A stretch of DNA of 64,000 nt. Source: Brevibacterium sp. 239c. Its GTDB lineage: Bacteria > Actinomycetota > Actinomycetes > Actinomycetales > Brevibacteriaceae. Made by a program: the position numbers and the translations under genes. The notes below the pieces were generated by a model, which was not told the DNA's origin, searched no databases, and saw only the letters and a list, made by a program, of their open reading frames with translations. The stretch spans positions 208,603 through 272,602 of the forward strand of contig NZ_FXZH01000004.1 in NCBI RefSeq assembly GCF_900169365.1. The letters are read 5' to 3'. This document shows positions 18,061 to 27,869 of the stretch, piece by piece. How positions within the stretch are numbered: the first letter of the stretch is position 1; every line of letters begins with the position of its first letter.

Positions 18061-19583
18061 CAGAAAAATCCTTGCGCGTTCTCCGAGTAGCTGACCAGCA
18101 GGTTCTTCGTCTGCTGGTAGTGGTCGAGCATCATCAGGTGGTTCTCTCGGCCGATTCCCGATGACTTGTATCCGCCGAACGCGGCATGGGCCGGGTAAGC
18201 GTGATAGTTGTTCACCCATACACGACCGGCTTGGATGTCTCGGCCGGCGCGGTAGGCGATGTTTCCGGTCCGAGCCCAGACGCCGGCACCCAGTCCGTAG
18301 AGCGTGTCGTTTGCCGTGGTGATGGCGTCGTCATAGTCCTTGAACGAGGTCAGGGCGACAACGGGACCGAAGATCTCCTCCTGGAAGATTCGCATATTGT
18401 TCGTGCCCTTGAAGATCGTCGGCTGGACGTAGAACCCTCCGGCGAGGTCGCCTTCGAGTTCGGCCTTGTCACCGCCGATGAGCACCTCGGCGCCTTCATC
18501 CTTACCGATCTGCAGGTAGGACATGATCTTCTCGTACTGATCGTTCGAGGCCTGTGCACCGACCTGGGTGTCTGTGTCGAGGGGGTTGCCCTGTTTGACG
18601 GCTCGGACCCGTTCGACGCCTGCGGCCACGAAGTCGTCGAAGATCGACTCCTGGACGAGAGCTCGTGATGGGCAGGTGCAGACTTCGCCCTGGTTGAGCG
18701 CGAACATCGCGAAGCCTTCGAGCGCCTTGTCGCGATAGCTGTCGTCAGCGGCGAGGACGTCTTCGAAGAAGATGTTCGGGGACTTTCCGCCGAGCTCCAG
18801 GGTCACCGGAATGATGTTCTGCGAGGCATACTGCATGATGAGACGACCGGTCGTGGTCTCACCGGTGAAGGCGATCTTCTTGATCCGCTTGTTCGAGGCC
18901 AGCGGCTTGCCCGCCTCGACGCCGAATCCGTTGACGATGTTGAGGACGCCGGGCGGCAACAGGTCGCCGACGAGTTCGGCAAGGATGAGGATCGATGCCG
19001 GGGTCTGCTCGGCAGGCTTGAGGACGACGCAGTTTCCTGCTGCCAGGGCCGGTGCCAACTTCCATGTGGCCATGAGGATGGGGAAGTTCCACGGAATGAT
19101 CTGGCCGACAACGCCGAGCGGTTCGTGGAAATGATAGGCAACCGTATCGTCATCGATCTGGGACAGACCGCCTTCCTGTGCCCGGATCGCCGAGGCGAAA
19201 TAGCGGAAGTGGTCGATGGCCAGTGGAATGTCAGCGGCCAGCGGTTCGCGGATGCCCTTGCCGTTGTCCCAGGTCTCGGCGACCGCGATCATCTCAAGAT
19301 TGGCTTCCATGCGATCAGCGATCTTGAGAAGGATGTTCGAACGCTCCGTCACCGAGGTCTTGCCCCAGGCGGGTGCCGCTGCCCAGGCCGCATCGAGTGC
19401 GGTTTCGATGTCTTCGGCGGTGGAGCTGGGAATCTCTGTGAATGCCTGTCCCGTGACGGGGGTGATGTTTTCGAAGTAGTTGCCGTTCTTCGGCGGCACC
19501 CACTCCCCTCCGATGTAGTTCTCATAGCGCGGTTTGAACGTGACGAGAGAACCTTCGGTACCGGGTGCTGAGTAGACTGCCAT
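18060..19583 (-). CDS. NAD-dependent acetaldehyde/aldehyde dehydrogenase
   Basis: The 507-residue enzyme would oxidise acetaldehyde or similar aldehydes to the acid with NAD. The cofactor region shows [32 protein letters not shown], the general base lies in [12 protein letters not shown], and Cys302 in [11 protein letters not shown] is the expected nucleophile (Cys304 lies next to it). The close match to the ExaC/AldB type, plus the coupled DUF779 gene, supports acetaldehyde as substrate. Its 5' region (19584-19767) is shared with a divergent kinase-like gene and should hold the promoter. Confidence 0.88.
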   Translation of the reverse strand: MAVYSAPGTEGSLVTFKPRYENYIGGEWVPPKNGNYFENITPVTGQAFTEIPSSTAEDIETALDAAWAAAPAWGKTSVTERSNILLKIADRMEANLEMIAVAETWDNGKGIREPLAADIPLAIDHFRYFASAIRAQEGGLSQIDDDTVAYHFHEPLGVVGQIIPWNFPILMATWKLAPALAAGNCVVLKPAEQTPASILILAELVGDLLPPGVLNIVNGFGVEAGKPLASNKRIKKIAFTGETTTGRLIMQYASQNIIPVTLELGGKSPNIFFEDVLAADDSYRDKALEGFAMFALNQGEVCTCPSRALVQESIFDDFVAAGVERVRAVKQGNPLDTDTQVGAQASNDQYEKIMSYLQIGKDEGAEVLIGGDKAELEGDLAGGFYVQPTIFKGTNNMRIFQEEIFGPVVALTSFKDYDDAITTANDTLYGLGAGVWARTGNIAYRAGRDIQAGRVWVNNYHAYPAHAAFGGYKSSGIGRENHLMMLDHYQQTKNLLVSYSENAQGFF

Positions 19584-19767
19584 GACACTCCTTCGTGTGA
19601 GTCCAGCCGCTCACCCGGGTCTGTATATCGACCCGACCGAGCAGATGTGTCCGTGTCTTCTCACCATAGGTCTCAGAGCGCGAGTGGACAATAGTCTGAG
19701 TGACTTCCTATCGCCGTGCAGGCTGGTGTCACGTTTACGTTAGCGGTTCTGCGCCTAGAGTGTGGTG

Positions 19768-20805
19768 ATGACCGCACGACTGGAAAGTGCCCGAAGAATC
19801 TCTGCCGTGATCGCCGGACTTGAGGACTCGGAGGTGCGCGCGCTCGTGGCCACGGCCAAGAAGGTCGGGATCGGCATCGGCGGAACCACCCGGACGACGC
19901 ACATTGATGGAGCACCTGTCTTTATCAAGCAGCTGCCGATCACCGTGGCAGAACGGGCCGACCCTCTTGCTGCCGTCAATCACAATGGGCTTCCATTCGT
20001 CTCCCACTACGGGATCGGCAGCCCCTCGCACGGGGTCGGCCGAGAACTGGCAGCTCACCAAATGACCTCGTCCTGGGTCTGCTCCGGAGCGGTGGACTTC
20101 TTTCCGCTGCTGCTCGGGTGGCGAAACATCGACCTGAAGACTGAAACCGATCTCAGCGAATTCGCCGGAGATGGCCCGCAGCATCGGTGGGGATCCTCGT
20201 GGCCTCAGGTGGCGAAGAAGCTCGCCGAGATGATGGCCGCCCGGTCGAGTATGGTGCTCTTTCTCGAATACGTTCCTGGGACTCTCGGCTCTTCGATACG
20301 CACAAGCTTGGCCGGGAACACCAGGGAGTTCGATTTCACCCATACGGTGAAACAGATCATCGAAGCCACAGCGTGGATGAAGAAGCAAGGGTTTCAGCAC
20401 TTCGATGTCCACCCGGGAAATATCCTCGTCAATGAAGGCAGACTGCTGTTCACCGACTTCGGGTTGTCACTGCATCCTGATTTCGTCCTCACTCCGGACG
20501 AAGAGTCCGCAATGCCCTCACACGCAGACTTCGACCGGGACACCGCGCTGATGCACCTGTTCCACTGGGTGCTGTTCGAACTCGGCTACTCCAGCGCAGA
20601 CGGACGACTGGCTCTGTTGCGTGCCGCTGCCGGAGACGGCTCTGCCTCTGAGCTTGATCCGGTTCGAGTTGCTCTAGGTTCAGGTGCCGATCTCATCGCC
20701 GACCACGCGGGCGTCGTCGTTCGCATGACGGAGATGTTCGCCCTCCTCATTCGGGATGCGTTCGGGGCGAGGTACGAGGGTGCTGAGCAGCGAGGCGACC
20801 GGTGA
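19768..20805 (+). CDS. Protein-kinase-like protein
   Basis: The 345-residue protein has core kinase-fold motifs: VFIKQLPITVAERADP (candidate Lys for ATP), a hinge-like MVLFLEYVPGTLGS, the catalytic loop HFDVHPGNILVNEGRLLFTDFGLS with Asp and Asn, and a DFG. The HxDVHxxN form resembles aminoglycoside and fructosamine kinase-like proteins as well as atypical Ser/Thr kinases, so the substrate is open. There is no membrane segment or sensor domain. ATG 19768 is preceded by two in-frame GTG codons (19762 and 19765) that could also serve. Confidence 0.65.
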   Translation: MTARLESARRISAVIAGLEDSEVRALVATAKKVGIGIGGTTRTTHIDGAPVFIKQLPITVAERADPLAAVNHNGLPFVSHYGIGSPSHGVGRELAAHQMTSSWVCSGAVDFFPLLLGWRNIDLKTETDLSEFAGDGPQHRWGSSWPQVAKKLAEMMAARSSMVLFLEYVPGTLGSSIRTSLAGNTREFDFTHTVKQIIEATAWMKKQGFQHFDVHPGNILVNEGRLLFTDFGLSLHPDFVLTPDEESAMPSHADFDRDTALMHLFHWVLFELGYSSADGRLALLRAAAGDGSASELDPVRVALGSGADLIADHAGVVVRMTEMFALLIRDAFGARYEGAEQRGDR

Positions 20806-20876
20806 GTTTCATCTTCTGTTCCTCCACCACCTGATCGAGCAAACGGAGAAGATGTGGGTCTTGGTAGTTTGTTGAC

Positions 20877-21335
20877 ATGACTGGACAGCTCCCCGAAATT
20901 GAGGCTCTTACGTCCCTCACATCCGATGACGTGGATGATCTTGCTCTACTCCTCGGCCAGCTCTCGACCACAACGACATTCGACCGAGGTCGCCTGGAGG
21001 CGGTCGTCGAACATGAAGCAACTGAACTTCTCGTGGCACGCCTCGACGGGAAGATTGTTGGCACTGCAACATTCGTCGCAGTACCACTGCCAACCGGTTT
21101 ACGCGGCCATGTCGAAGACGTTGTGGTCGATGCTTCCATGCGAGGAAGGGGCATTGCCAGATTGTTGCTTACAAGGATGACGACGTTGGCAACGGAACGC
21201 GAATTAAGATCACTTGACCTCACCTCGCGGTCGTCGCGCGAAGCCGCCTTACAGCTGTACCAATCGGTCGGTTTCGTGCGAAGAGACACGAACGCCTTAC
21301 GCTTCACCCCTCGACATGACGACATAACGAACTGA
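20877..21335 (+). CDS. GNAT-family acetyltransferase
   Basis: The 152-residue protein shows the acetyl-CoA binding signature VEDVVVDASMRGRGIARLLLTRMTTLA (about 78-104) with RGRGIA as the pyrophosphate loop, and the C-terminal LYQSVGFVRR. The substrate is unknown. It is the first of three acetyltransferase genes within 1.5 kb. Confidence 0.8.
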   Translation: MTGQLPEIEALTSLTSDDVDDLALLLGQLSTTTTFDRGRLEAVVEHEATELLVARLDGKIVGTATFVAVPLPTGLRGHVEDVVVDASMRGRGIARLLLTRMTTLATERELRSLDLTSRSSREAALQLYQSVGFVRRDTNALRFTPRHDDITN

Positions 21336-21394
21336 TTCCAAATTCCAAACTGATCAACTTGCGATGACAATAGCTCGATACGTGCCTCCTCACT

Positions 21395-21970
21395 CTAGAA
21401 ATTCCTACCTGCCTTCGCCCGCTTCGGAGCCCGAACGGCCACATACAGAAGCACGTCCCGACTCTGACCACCGATCATCTGGTAACCAACCAGGAGCCTC
21501 TCACGACGGTAACCAGCGCGTTCGGCGGTGCGGATTGACGCGGCATTCCACGGTTCGATGAACAGTTCGATCCGCTGAACGCCCGGGACAGACCAAGCGA
21601 ACTCAGTCAACGCGGCGAGCGCATCAGCAGCGTATCCGCGACCGCGTTCAGCTGGAGCAATCGCGTAGCCACCGCTTGCCCGACCTTCCTCGAGGCCTTT
21701 CAGCCACAGACCGCAGTGACCGACCGCGTCACCGTCAGAACGCCGCGCAATAGTGAACGAGAAGCCTGCCCCCTCTGCATGACGACCCTGCTGGCGTACG
21801 ACCCACGCACCGGCCTCCGACGCGGAGGCATCGCCCGGAAGGGAGCCCGTCTGCGGAACGTAAGGATCGGTCGACAGCCGCCGGGCCATTGCACCGTCCC
21901 GCGCCTCCACTGCTCGCAGTCGAACTTGCCCAAAGGTCGGAGGGTCCGCGGGCCACGGTGGCAGCGTCAT
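21395..21970 (-). CDS. GNAT-family acetyltransferase (RimJ/RimL-like)
   Basis: This 191-residue protein has the RimJ/L pattern: VRLRAVEARDGAMARRLSTDP at the N terminus, GGYAIAPAERGRGYAADALAALTEFAW (acetyl-CoA loop RGRGYA) and NAASIRTAERAGYRRE near the end. Such enzymes acetylate N-terminal amines or small amines. The start at 21970 (ATGA overlap with the stop of the next gene upstream) is preferred over a frame reaching 22015. It is coupled to the GNAT gene at 21967-22356. Confidence 0.82.
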   Translation of the reverse strand: MTLPPWPADPPTFGQVRLRAVEARDGAMARRLSTDPYVPQTGSLPGDASASEAGAWVVRQQGRHAEGAGFSFTIARRSDGDAVGHCGLWLKGLEEGRASGGYAIAPAERGRGYAADALAALTEFAWSVPGVQRIELFIEPWNAASIRTAERAGYRRERLLVGYQMIGGQSRDVLLYVAVRAPKRAKAGRNF

Positions 21971-22356
21971 ACTAACGGCATGACCATGATCAGGCAGGGC
22001 GTCGCCTCGTCCCACAGGTCGGTCTCCTCCAGCGGGATGAACCCCATCCTCTCGTAGAAGTGACGGGTGCGGTCGTAGTTGGGATCGGGGCTCGAAGCAC
22101 CCAATGTCTTGACCTGCAGCAGTTGCGCGCCCCGCGCCCGCACATCGGCTGCGACCGCGCGCATCATCGCAGTGCCGACTCCGACGACCTCGCCGACGTC
22201 ACTGCGCACCGTCCATGTCTCCATGGTGCGTGCATCATCGACGTACTCGGCGTTGGATTCCGGTCTGCCGAACCACTCGGGAACGCTCAGCAGCAGGCGA
22301 TCCACATCGTCAGGAACCTGGTTGTCTCGGACTGCACTCCATCGTGACTGTGTCAT
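21967..22356 (-). CDS. GNAT-family acetyltransferase
   Basis: The 129-residue protein has VGVGTAMMRAVAADVRARGAQLLQVKTLG (about 57-85) and a C-terminal TRHFYERMGFIPLEE, the usual GNAT end. It is short and lacks the first strands of larger members. ATG 22356 begins MTQSRWSAVRDNQ; a frame extending to 22425 has no better start signal. Its stop overlaps the start of the RimJ/L-like gene, so the two are likely made together. Confidence 0.72.
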   Translation of the reverse strand: MTQSRWSAVRDNQVPDDVDRLLLSVPEWFGRPESNAEYVDDARTMETWTVRSDVGEVVGVGTAMMRAVAADVRARGAQLLQVKTLGASSPDPNYDRTRHFYERMGFIPLEETDLWDEATPCLIMVMPLV

Positions 22357-22414
22357 GGCCTCCACCCTAGCGCCCACCTCGGCGCGGGGAGCCTGCCTTG
22401 ATATCCTGACAAGC

Positions 22415-22645
22415 ATGAGTGACATCGACAGTCCGACTCTCCGCCTGATTCCCTATCTCGCGGCGATCACCGTGACGATCTTCGCGACCCTCGCGTTGAC
22501 CAGCGGCGGTGAGAGCAACCTGCTGATCACTCTGGTCACGGCCGCCGTCTGCTATTTCGGAACGTACTTCATCGTCCGGTTCGTCATCGCACTCATCGTC
22601 CGCAGCCGAAGCGGCGAGCGCGAAGACCCAGACCAAAGAGCGTAG
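22415..22645 (+). CDS. Small two-helix membrane protein, unknown
   Basis: The 76-residue protein has two hydrophobic helices (about 9-30 and 36-62) and a charged C-terminal tail ending REDPDQRA. No family is recognised. ATG 22415 gives a compact protein starting MSDIDSPTLRLIPYL; a much longer frame upstream would overlap the opposite GNAT gene and is rejected. It ends 3 bases before the 3' end of the AI-2E family gene on the other strand. Confidence 0.55.
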   Translation: MSDIDSPTLRLIPYLAAITVTIFATLALTSGGESNLLITLVTAAVCYFGTYFIVRFVIALIVRSRSGEREDPDQRA

Positions 22646-22648
22646 CCT

Positions 22649-23719
22649 CTACTTCTCGTCCTGTGCGGGCACGACGACCTTGCGGATGATGATCAGTCCC
22701 GAGGCTGCCACCGGCACCGCGACCACGGCGCCGAGCACTCCGCCGAGGGTGCCGCCAGCGATGGCCGCGATGATGACCAAGGCACCTGGCACATCGACGG
22801 CCGCCTTCATGATGCGCGGGCTGAGCAGGTACGCCTCCACCTGCATGTACACGAGGTAGTAGATGCCGACGGCGATCCCCAGCCCGGGAGAGACCATGAG
22901 GCACGACCCGGTGATGATGATCGCGCCGGTGATCGGGCCGACGAGTGGGATGAGTGAGGCGAGGAACGCGATGAACGCGAGCAGCGCCGGCAGCGGGGCA
23001 CCGATGATGGTGAGGAAGATCGCCGAGCACACACCATTGACGATGCCCAAGGACACCTGCCCCAGAACGTAGCGCCCGATGGATCGGGTGACCTCCTCGG
23101 TGACAGATTCGACAGTCGAACGCGAACTCGCCGCGACGAGGGAGAGCATGGCTGCCTTGATCGTCGGCATCGTCACCGCAAAGTAGATGGTGAGGATGAC
23201 GACGATGACGACACCGGTGAGGAAGCTGAGGATCCCAGCTCCGATGGACACGACGCCGCCGCCCAACGACACCACGTTCTTCGGATCGGATGCCCAATCA
23301 CCGAGGTTGGCGAAGATCTTGTCGAGATCGACGGCACCGGTGAATCTCTGTTCGAGGTCGGCCACCCACCCCGTGGACGCTAAGTTCGCGACGATGTCAG
23401 GAAGATCGCCGATGAACTGCTGGATCTGGCTGATGACGGCAGGAGCGATGAGCAGGACAGCACCCGCGACGACGATGAGGAACGCCAGCACCACGAGGAC
23501 GACGGCCAGGGACCGGGGCAGCTTGCGCTCGACCAACCACAGCATGATCGGCTCCAGGCCGAGAGCAAGGAACAGAGCCAGGCCGATATAGATGAAAACG
23601 GTCGCCACGGACTGCAGGGCCGTGATCAACCCGAATGCGAGCCCCACTCCCAGTGTTCCAGTGAAGCCCACCCGGAATGCGCTGTTGAGAGTGAGGGATT
23701 TCCCCTGCTCTTTGGCCAT
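22649..23719 (-). CDS. AI-2E family transporter
   Basis: The 356-residue membrane protein has about seven to eight predicted helices. It starts with a hydrophobic pair (about 15-50), carries a soluble loop with IQQFIGDLPDIVANLAS (about 97-113), and has the conserved C-terminal block FLTIIGAPLPALLAFIAFLASLIPLVGPITGAIII (about 234-268). Members of this family export small solutes or ions; the AI-2 name comes from one member and does not prove AI-2 transport here. The gene is monocistronic, and its 5' side faces the M3 peptidase gene. Confidence 0.85.
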   Translation of the reverse strand: MAKEQGKSLTLNSAFRVGFTGTLGVGLAFGLITALQSVATVFIYIGLALFLALGLEPIMLWLVERKLPRSLAVVLVVLAFLIVVAGAVLLIAPAVISQIQQFIGDLPDIVANLASTGWVADLEQRFTGAVDLDKIFANLGDWASDPKNVVSLGGGVVSIGAGILSFLTGVVIVVILTIYFAVTMPTIKAAMLSLVAASSRSTVESVTEEVTRSIGRYVLGQVSLGIVNGVCSAIFLTIIGAPLPALLAFIAFLASLIPLVGPITGAIIITGSCLMVSPGLGIAVGIYYLVYMQVEAYLLSPRIMKAAVDVPGALVIIAAIAGGTLGGVLGAVVAVPVAASGLIIIRKVVVPAQDEK

Positions 23720-23826
23720 GGTCCCAAGTGTAACCAGCGACCATGCACTTCAGCGCGTACACGCGTTAGGATCGAGGGCGAGACCAGGCACAATCATTCA
23801 ACCGTGAAGAAAGTGGTACGTCGACG

Positions 23827-26421
23827 ATGAGCTCCGATCCGAACAGCATCGATGTCTGGGAGGCCTTCCTCGATCCACAGGGTGACTTCTACCTGCCCGA
23901 CTTCTCCGCCGTGACTCCCGCGTCGCTGATCGCCGCTGTTCGAGCAGCCACGGACTTCGCCCGGTCCGAGGTCGAGGCCATCATCGTTGATGAGAACGAG
24001 CCGACGTTCGTCTCAACCACTGTCCGTTTCGAGTCCGCGACCATTCCCATGGCGCGGATCGGTGCCGTGGTCTCCGCCGTGGAGTCGAATCATTTCCGTC
24101 CCGAACTCGCCGATGCCGTCGCCGAGGTGTGGGATCGTCTGTCCGCGGCCCGAACCCGGATCTTCCTCGACGTCGAACTCTTCCACCGCATCGAACAGGT
24201 TCCCTCCACCGATCTCAACCCCGAGGACAAACGTCAGCAGGAGCTCACAGTCGAGGAATTCGTGCGTGCGGGAGCCCGCCTCGGCGAAGAAGAACGCGAG
24301 CAGATGTCCACGATCGCGGCCGAACTCACGACCCTGGCGACCTCCTTCTCCCGGGCACTGCAGAAAGACACCCGGGATCTCGCAGTCCACCTCCGCGACG
24401 CGCAGCAGCTGGCTGGCCTCAGCGAAGACCAGATCGCGGCAGCAGCGAACCGAGCCGCTGAACGCGGCACGGACGGGTACCTGCTGACCCTGAACAACTT
24501 CACCCAGCAGCTCATCCTCGAATCTCTGGAATCCGCCGAGACTCGCAAACAGGTCTTGGACAATTCGACCTCGCGCGGCGCCAGAGGCGGCGAGGGCGAC
24601 ACCCGAACCCAGGTTGCCGACACCACTGCCCTGCGTGCTCTGCAGGCGAAACTGCTCGGATACCCCTCGTACTCATCGTTCGCAATCGACAATCAGACCG
24701 CCGGCGGGCCCGATGCCGCCGCTGACATCGTCTCTTCGCTCATCGCTCCAGCCAACGCCCAGCTCGCGGAGGAATTGGCCCAGGTCAAGGACCGCTACGG
24801 CCTCGACGACGTCGCCCCCGAAGACGTCAAGCACCAGATTGCGCGGTACCGGGCCGATGAATTCGACATCGACGCCGACGAGGTCGCAAAGTACTTCGAG
24901 TTCGACACGGTCCTCACCGAAGGTGTATTCCGCGCCGCCACGGGACTCTACGGCGTCACCTTCGCCCCACGTGACTCAGTCATCGGCTGGCACGAAGATG
25001 TGCGCACCTTCGAGGTCACCGATGCGAATGAACGAACCCTCGGCCTCATCCTCCTCGACCCCTACTCCCGGGACACGAAGCGCGGCGGCGCCTGGATGGG
25101 CGAGCTGGTCCCGAGTTCACGGCTGACCGGACACCTGCCCGTCGTCACACTCTCACTCAACTTGGCCAAGCCAGGTCCGGGCCGCCCGACTCTGCTCAAC
25201 CCCACTGAGCTCAACACCCTCTTCCACGAATTCGGCCACGTCCTCCACGGCCTGTTCGCGAACTCGACCTACCCATCGACGGCCGGCACAGCAGTGCCGC
25301 GCGACTACGTGGAGTTCCCGTCCCAGCTCAATGAGATGTGGCGCTTCCACCCGCAGGTCCTCCCCCACTACGCCAAACACGTCGACACGGGTGAACCGAT
25401 GCCCGAAACTCTGGTCACCGCACTGATCGAGAGCGAGAAGTTCGGTCAAGGCTTCAACACCACCGAGTATTTGGCAGCGGCCATGCTCGACCTGTCATGG
25501 CATTCCCTGGAAGCCGGTGAACACATCACCGACGTCCTCTCCTTCGAATCAGAGGTCCTGGCCGCCGCCGGATTCTCCACACTCGTTCCCCCGCGCTATC
25601 GCACCACGTACTTCGGCCACATCTTCGCCTCAGGCTATGCTGCCGGCTACTACTCCTACCTCTACTCGGAGGTCATCGCGGCCTGGGTCAGCGAATGGTT
25701 CGAGGCCCAGGGAGGCCTCAATCGCGAAGCAGGCGACGCCTTCCGCGAGGCGATACTGGCCCCCGGGTACTCTGTCGATCCGATGAGCGCGATCGAACGG
25801 TTCTTCGGCACCCGCCCCGACGTCGCACCCCTGCTGCGCCGCCGCGGACTGGCAGAACCGGTCAACGAATCCGCGGCCGAGGACGAAGAATCCGCCGAGG
25901 TGGTCGAGCCTTCAGCAGTCTCTGAGGTCGAGCCGAAGGAACACCGCAATCATGCGGAAGTCGCTCAGGTTCTCGAGGCGAAGGGAATCGAACCACAGAT
26001 CAAGCTCTTCACCGATGCCACGCCCACGGCAGCCTCGGCGGCGGAGAAGGTCGGCGTCGAGGTCGGCGCGATCGCGAACAGCCTGATCTTCGCATCCGGC
26101 GGCGAACCGGTGCTCATCATGACCTCCGGACGCCACCGCGTGGACACTCAACACGTAGCCACGCTCATCGGAGCGGACTCTCTCGACCGGGCCGATAAGG
26201 ATCTGGTGCGCACAGCGACGGGACAGGTCATCGGCGGAGTCGCACCGTGTGGTCACCCGCGGGCGATTCCCACGTATGTCGACGAGGCTCTGAAGGACTA
26301 TCCTGTTCTCTGGGCTGCCGCCGGCACACCGAACTCGGTGATGCCGCTGACGTATGAGCAGCTGCTGGCGATCACCGGAGGGAAGGAAATCACTGTTGTC
26401 GAAGAAGGTGCCGAAGGCTGA
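23827..26421 (+). CDS. M3 metallopeptidase fused to a YbaK-type aminoacyl-tRNA deacylase
   Basis: The 864-residue protein has two parts. Residues 1 to about 680 form a full M3 oligopeptidase with HEFGHVLH at 467-474 (HExxH with His467, Glu468, His471) and the third zinc ligand as Glu496 in RDYVEFPSQLNE. M3 enzymes trim short peptides in the cytoplasm and are normally about 680 residues long, so this part is complete. After an acidic linker (about 680-706), residues 707-860 form a YbaK/EbsC-type domain (HAEVAQVLEAKGIEPQIKLF, VGAIANSLIF, MTSGRHRVD, GGVAPCGHP), a fold that hydrolyses mischarged Cys- or Ala-tRNAs. The frame is open throughout, so this is a true fusion. Its end overlaps the TTG start of the next gene. 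Confidence 0.85.
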   Translation: MSSDPNSIDVWEAFLDPQGDFYLPDFSAVTPASLIAAVRAATDFARSEVEAIIVDENEPTFVSTTVRFESATIPMARIGAVVSAVESNHFRPELADAVAEVWDRLSAARTRIFLDVELFHRIEQVPSTDLNPEDKRQQELTVEEFVRAGARLGEEEREQMSTIAAELTTLATSFSRALQKDTRDLAVHLRDAQQLAGLSEDQIAAAANRAAERGTDGYLLTLNNFTQQLILESLESAETRKQVLDNSTSRGARGGEGDTRTQVADTTALRALQAKLLGYPSYSSFAIDNQTAGGPDAAADIVSSLIAPANAQLAEELAQVKDRYGLDDVAPEDVKHQIARYRADEFDIDADEVAKYFEFDTVLTEGVFRAATGLYGVTFAPRDSVIGWHEDVRTFEVTDANERTLGLILLDPYSRDTKRGGAWMGELVPSSRLTGHLPVVTLSLNLAKPGPGRPTLLNPTELNTLFHEFGHVLHGLFANSTYPSTAGTAVPRDYVEFPSQLNEMWRFHPQVLPHYAKHVDTGEPMPETLVTALIESEKFGQGFNTTEYLAAAMLDLSWHSLEAGEHITDVLSFESEVLAAAGFSTLVPPRYRTTYFGHIFASGYAAGYYSYLYSEVIAAWVSEWFEAQGGLNREAGDAFREAILAPGYSVDPMSAIERFFGTRPDVAPLLRRRGLAEPVNESAAEDEESAEVVEPSAVSEVEPKEHRNHAEVAQVLEAKGIEPQIKLFTDATPTAASAAEKVGVEVGAIANSLIFASGGEPVLIMTSGRHRVDTQHVATLIGADSLDRADKDLVRTATGQVIGGVAPCGHPRAIPTYVDEALKDYPVLWAAAGTPNSVMPLTYEQLLAITGGKEITVVEEGAEG

Positions 26422-27142
26422 GGTCTCGGATGAGCCGAGTGCTGAAAGTCCTGATGGCCTGAGCGCTGCAGGCAGATTGGCGGCCTTCGCCTCCTCCCGA
26501 GGACGCTACTACGCGGTGATTCTGGCCATATTCTCAGCGATCCTCATCATCTCCAACATCTCCGCGACGAAGGTCATCGGCTTCGGGCCCATCGTCACCG
26601 ACGGCGGCGCCTTCCTGTTCCCCATCGCCTACGTCCTCGGCGATGTGATCAGCGAGGTCTACGGTTTCAAGGCCGCCCGCAAGGCCGTCATCACCGGATT
26701 CGGACTGCAGATACTGGCGACCTTCGTGTTCTGGCTCGTGCTCATCTCACCGCCGGGTCCCGGCTATGAGAACCAGGACGCCTTCGCCGCGGTCCTCGGC
26801 TTCTACCCGCGCATCGTTGCCGCGTCCCTGGTCGGATACTTCTTCGGACAGCTGCTGAACTCCTATGTGCTCGTGGCCGTGAAGAAACGGATGGGCGAGC
26901 AGAAACTCTGGGTCCGGCTGCTCACCTCGACCGGCGTCGGCGAGTTCGTCGACACGCTGCTCTTCTGCATCATCGCCTTCGCAGGCGTCATTCCCGGACT
27001 CGACTTCATCAACTACATCATCTTCGGATTCGTCTACAAGGTCGGAGTCGAAGTCATCCTCATGCCCGTCACCTACAGGGTGATCAAGCTCGTGAAGAAG
27101 CACGAACCCAGCTACGAACTGTCTGGCGAGGGCGACGGCTAG
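26396..27142 (+). CDS. yhhQ: Queuosine precursor transporter (YhhQ/VUT family)
   Basis: The 248-residue membrane protein would import the queuosine precursors preQ0, preQ1 or queuine. Family markers are SNISATKVIGFGPIVTDGGAFLFPIAYVLGDVISEVYGFKAARKAVITGFG (about 52-102), RVAASLVGYFFGQLLNSYVL-like sequence and GEFVDTLLFCIIAF. I choose a TTG start (26396) because GGAGGGAAGG ends about 9 bases upstream; the upstream ATG (26354) lies well inside the peptidase gene. It overlaps the M3-YbaK gene by 26 bases. The presence of tgt 1.4 kb downstream supports a queuosine salvage role. Confidence 0.82.
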   Translation: MSKKVPKAEVSDEPSAESPDGLSAAGRLAAFASSRGRYYAVILAIFSAILIISNISATKVIGFGPIVTDGGAFLFPIAYVLGDVISEVYGFKAARKAVITGFGLQILATFVFWLVLISPPGPGYENQDAFAAVLGFYPRIVAASLVGYFFGQLLNSYVLVAVKKRMGEQKLWVRLLTSTGVGEFVDTLLFCIIAFAGVIPGLDFINYIIFGFVYKVGVEVILMPVTYRVIKLVKKHEPSYELSGEGDG

Positions 27143-27169
27143 CGCTTCAAAACACAGAGCGTCTGGCTG

Positions 27170-27231
27170 GATCAACGCGGAGCTCGAATATGTCGTCGCT
27201 GGCGACGACATATTCAGCGTTCGCGTGGATC
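27170..27231. repeat. Long intergenic palindrome (62 bp) between convergent genes
   Basis: A perfect 13-bp stem (GAATATGTCGTCG, 27186-27198, with its complement at 27203-27215, loop CTGG) sits inside an imperfect longer palindrome whose ends are GATC at 27170 and 27228. It lies between the 3' ends of yhhQ and a VOC gene. It probably terminates both, and it resembles the other long palindromes in size and placement. Confidence 0.65.
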
Positions 27232-27397
27232 GGTGCGAGCGAGACGGCCTAGCCGTAGGCGTGCTATTGACCGGTCAGTTCATGTCCTCCCTGCCCGCAT
27301 CGCCAGGTCTCATCGCCGAGCCAGAGCAGGACGGTGGATAACCTGAATCTGGTAAGAGGCAGCTAGCTCGCCACGTCGTGCGCGTTTCGCATCTTAT

Positions 27398-27778
27398 TCA
27401 CGCCAACTTGGGTGTTTCGAACCAGATGCGCAAATTGTCCTCACACATCGTCAGGTCGAGATATCGGAGGACGGTTCCTGCATGATCAATTGCCGCATAT
27501 CTACCGACTGGCACGTTCATAACTGGAATGACCAATCGCGCTGCGTCGCCGAGAGTTAAAGTCGACAGATCGTCGACCAGCAAGACTGGCCCGACACCTA
27601 GATCGCGCTCGGTCAAGTCGTCTTCGACCATGACGCACGCACGCTGGTTCGCTCCCAACAGTGTTGTATGAGAATCCGGGTGCCACAGCACCTCGAGACC
27701 GCCGGCAACATACGCGGCGATGGATTCGCTGAGATCGGTTGTCGGAACCATCGTGAACGCCTGCCTGATTATTCTCAT
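27398..27778 (-). CDS. VOC-family protein in a low-GC patch
   Basis: The 126-residue protein has one VOC module: TMVPTTDLSESIAAYVAGGLEVLWHPDSHTTLLG, then a middle strand PVLLVDDLSTL and a C-terminal AIDHAGTVLRYLDL. Glyoxalase-like single-module proteins usually dimerise. ATG 27778 is preceded by GAGG at a good distance; a TTG four codons upstream is less likely. Base and codon use are more AT-rich than in the neighbours, as in the frameshifted VOC gene just upstream, so both may have come in together. Confidence 0.6.
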   Translation of the reverse strand: MRIIRQAFTMVPTTDLSESIAAYVAGGLEVLWHPDSHTTLLGANQRACVMVEDDLTERDLGVGPVLLVDDLSTLTLGDAARLVIPVMNVPVGRYAAIDHAGTVLRYLDLTMCEDNLRIWFETPKLA

Positions 27779-27869
27779 TTCAAACCTCAAATTGAGTGGA
27801 ACTCAGGCTTGCGGTGTATTCCAGCGAGCGCCGCTCATGTGCTGTCAGCTGAGTCGCATGGAACACTTC

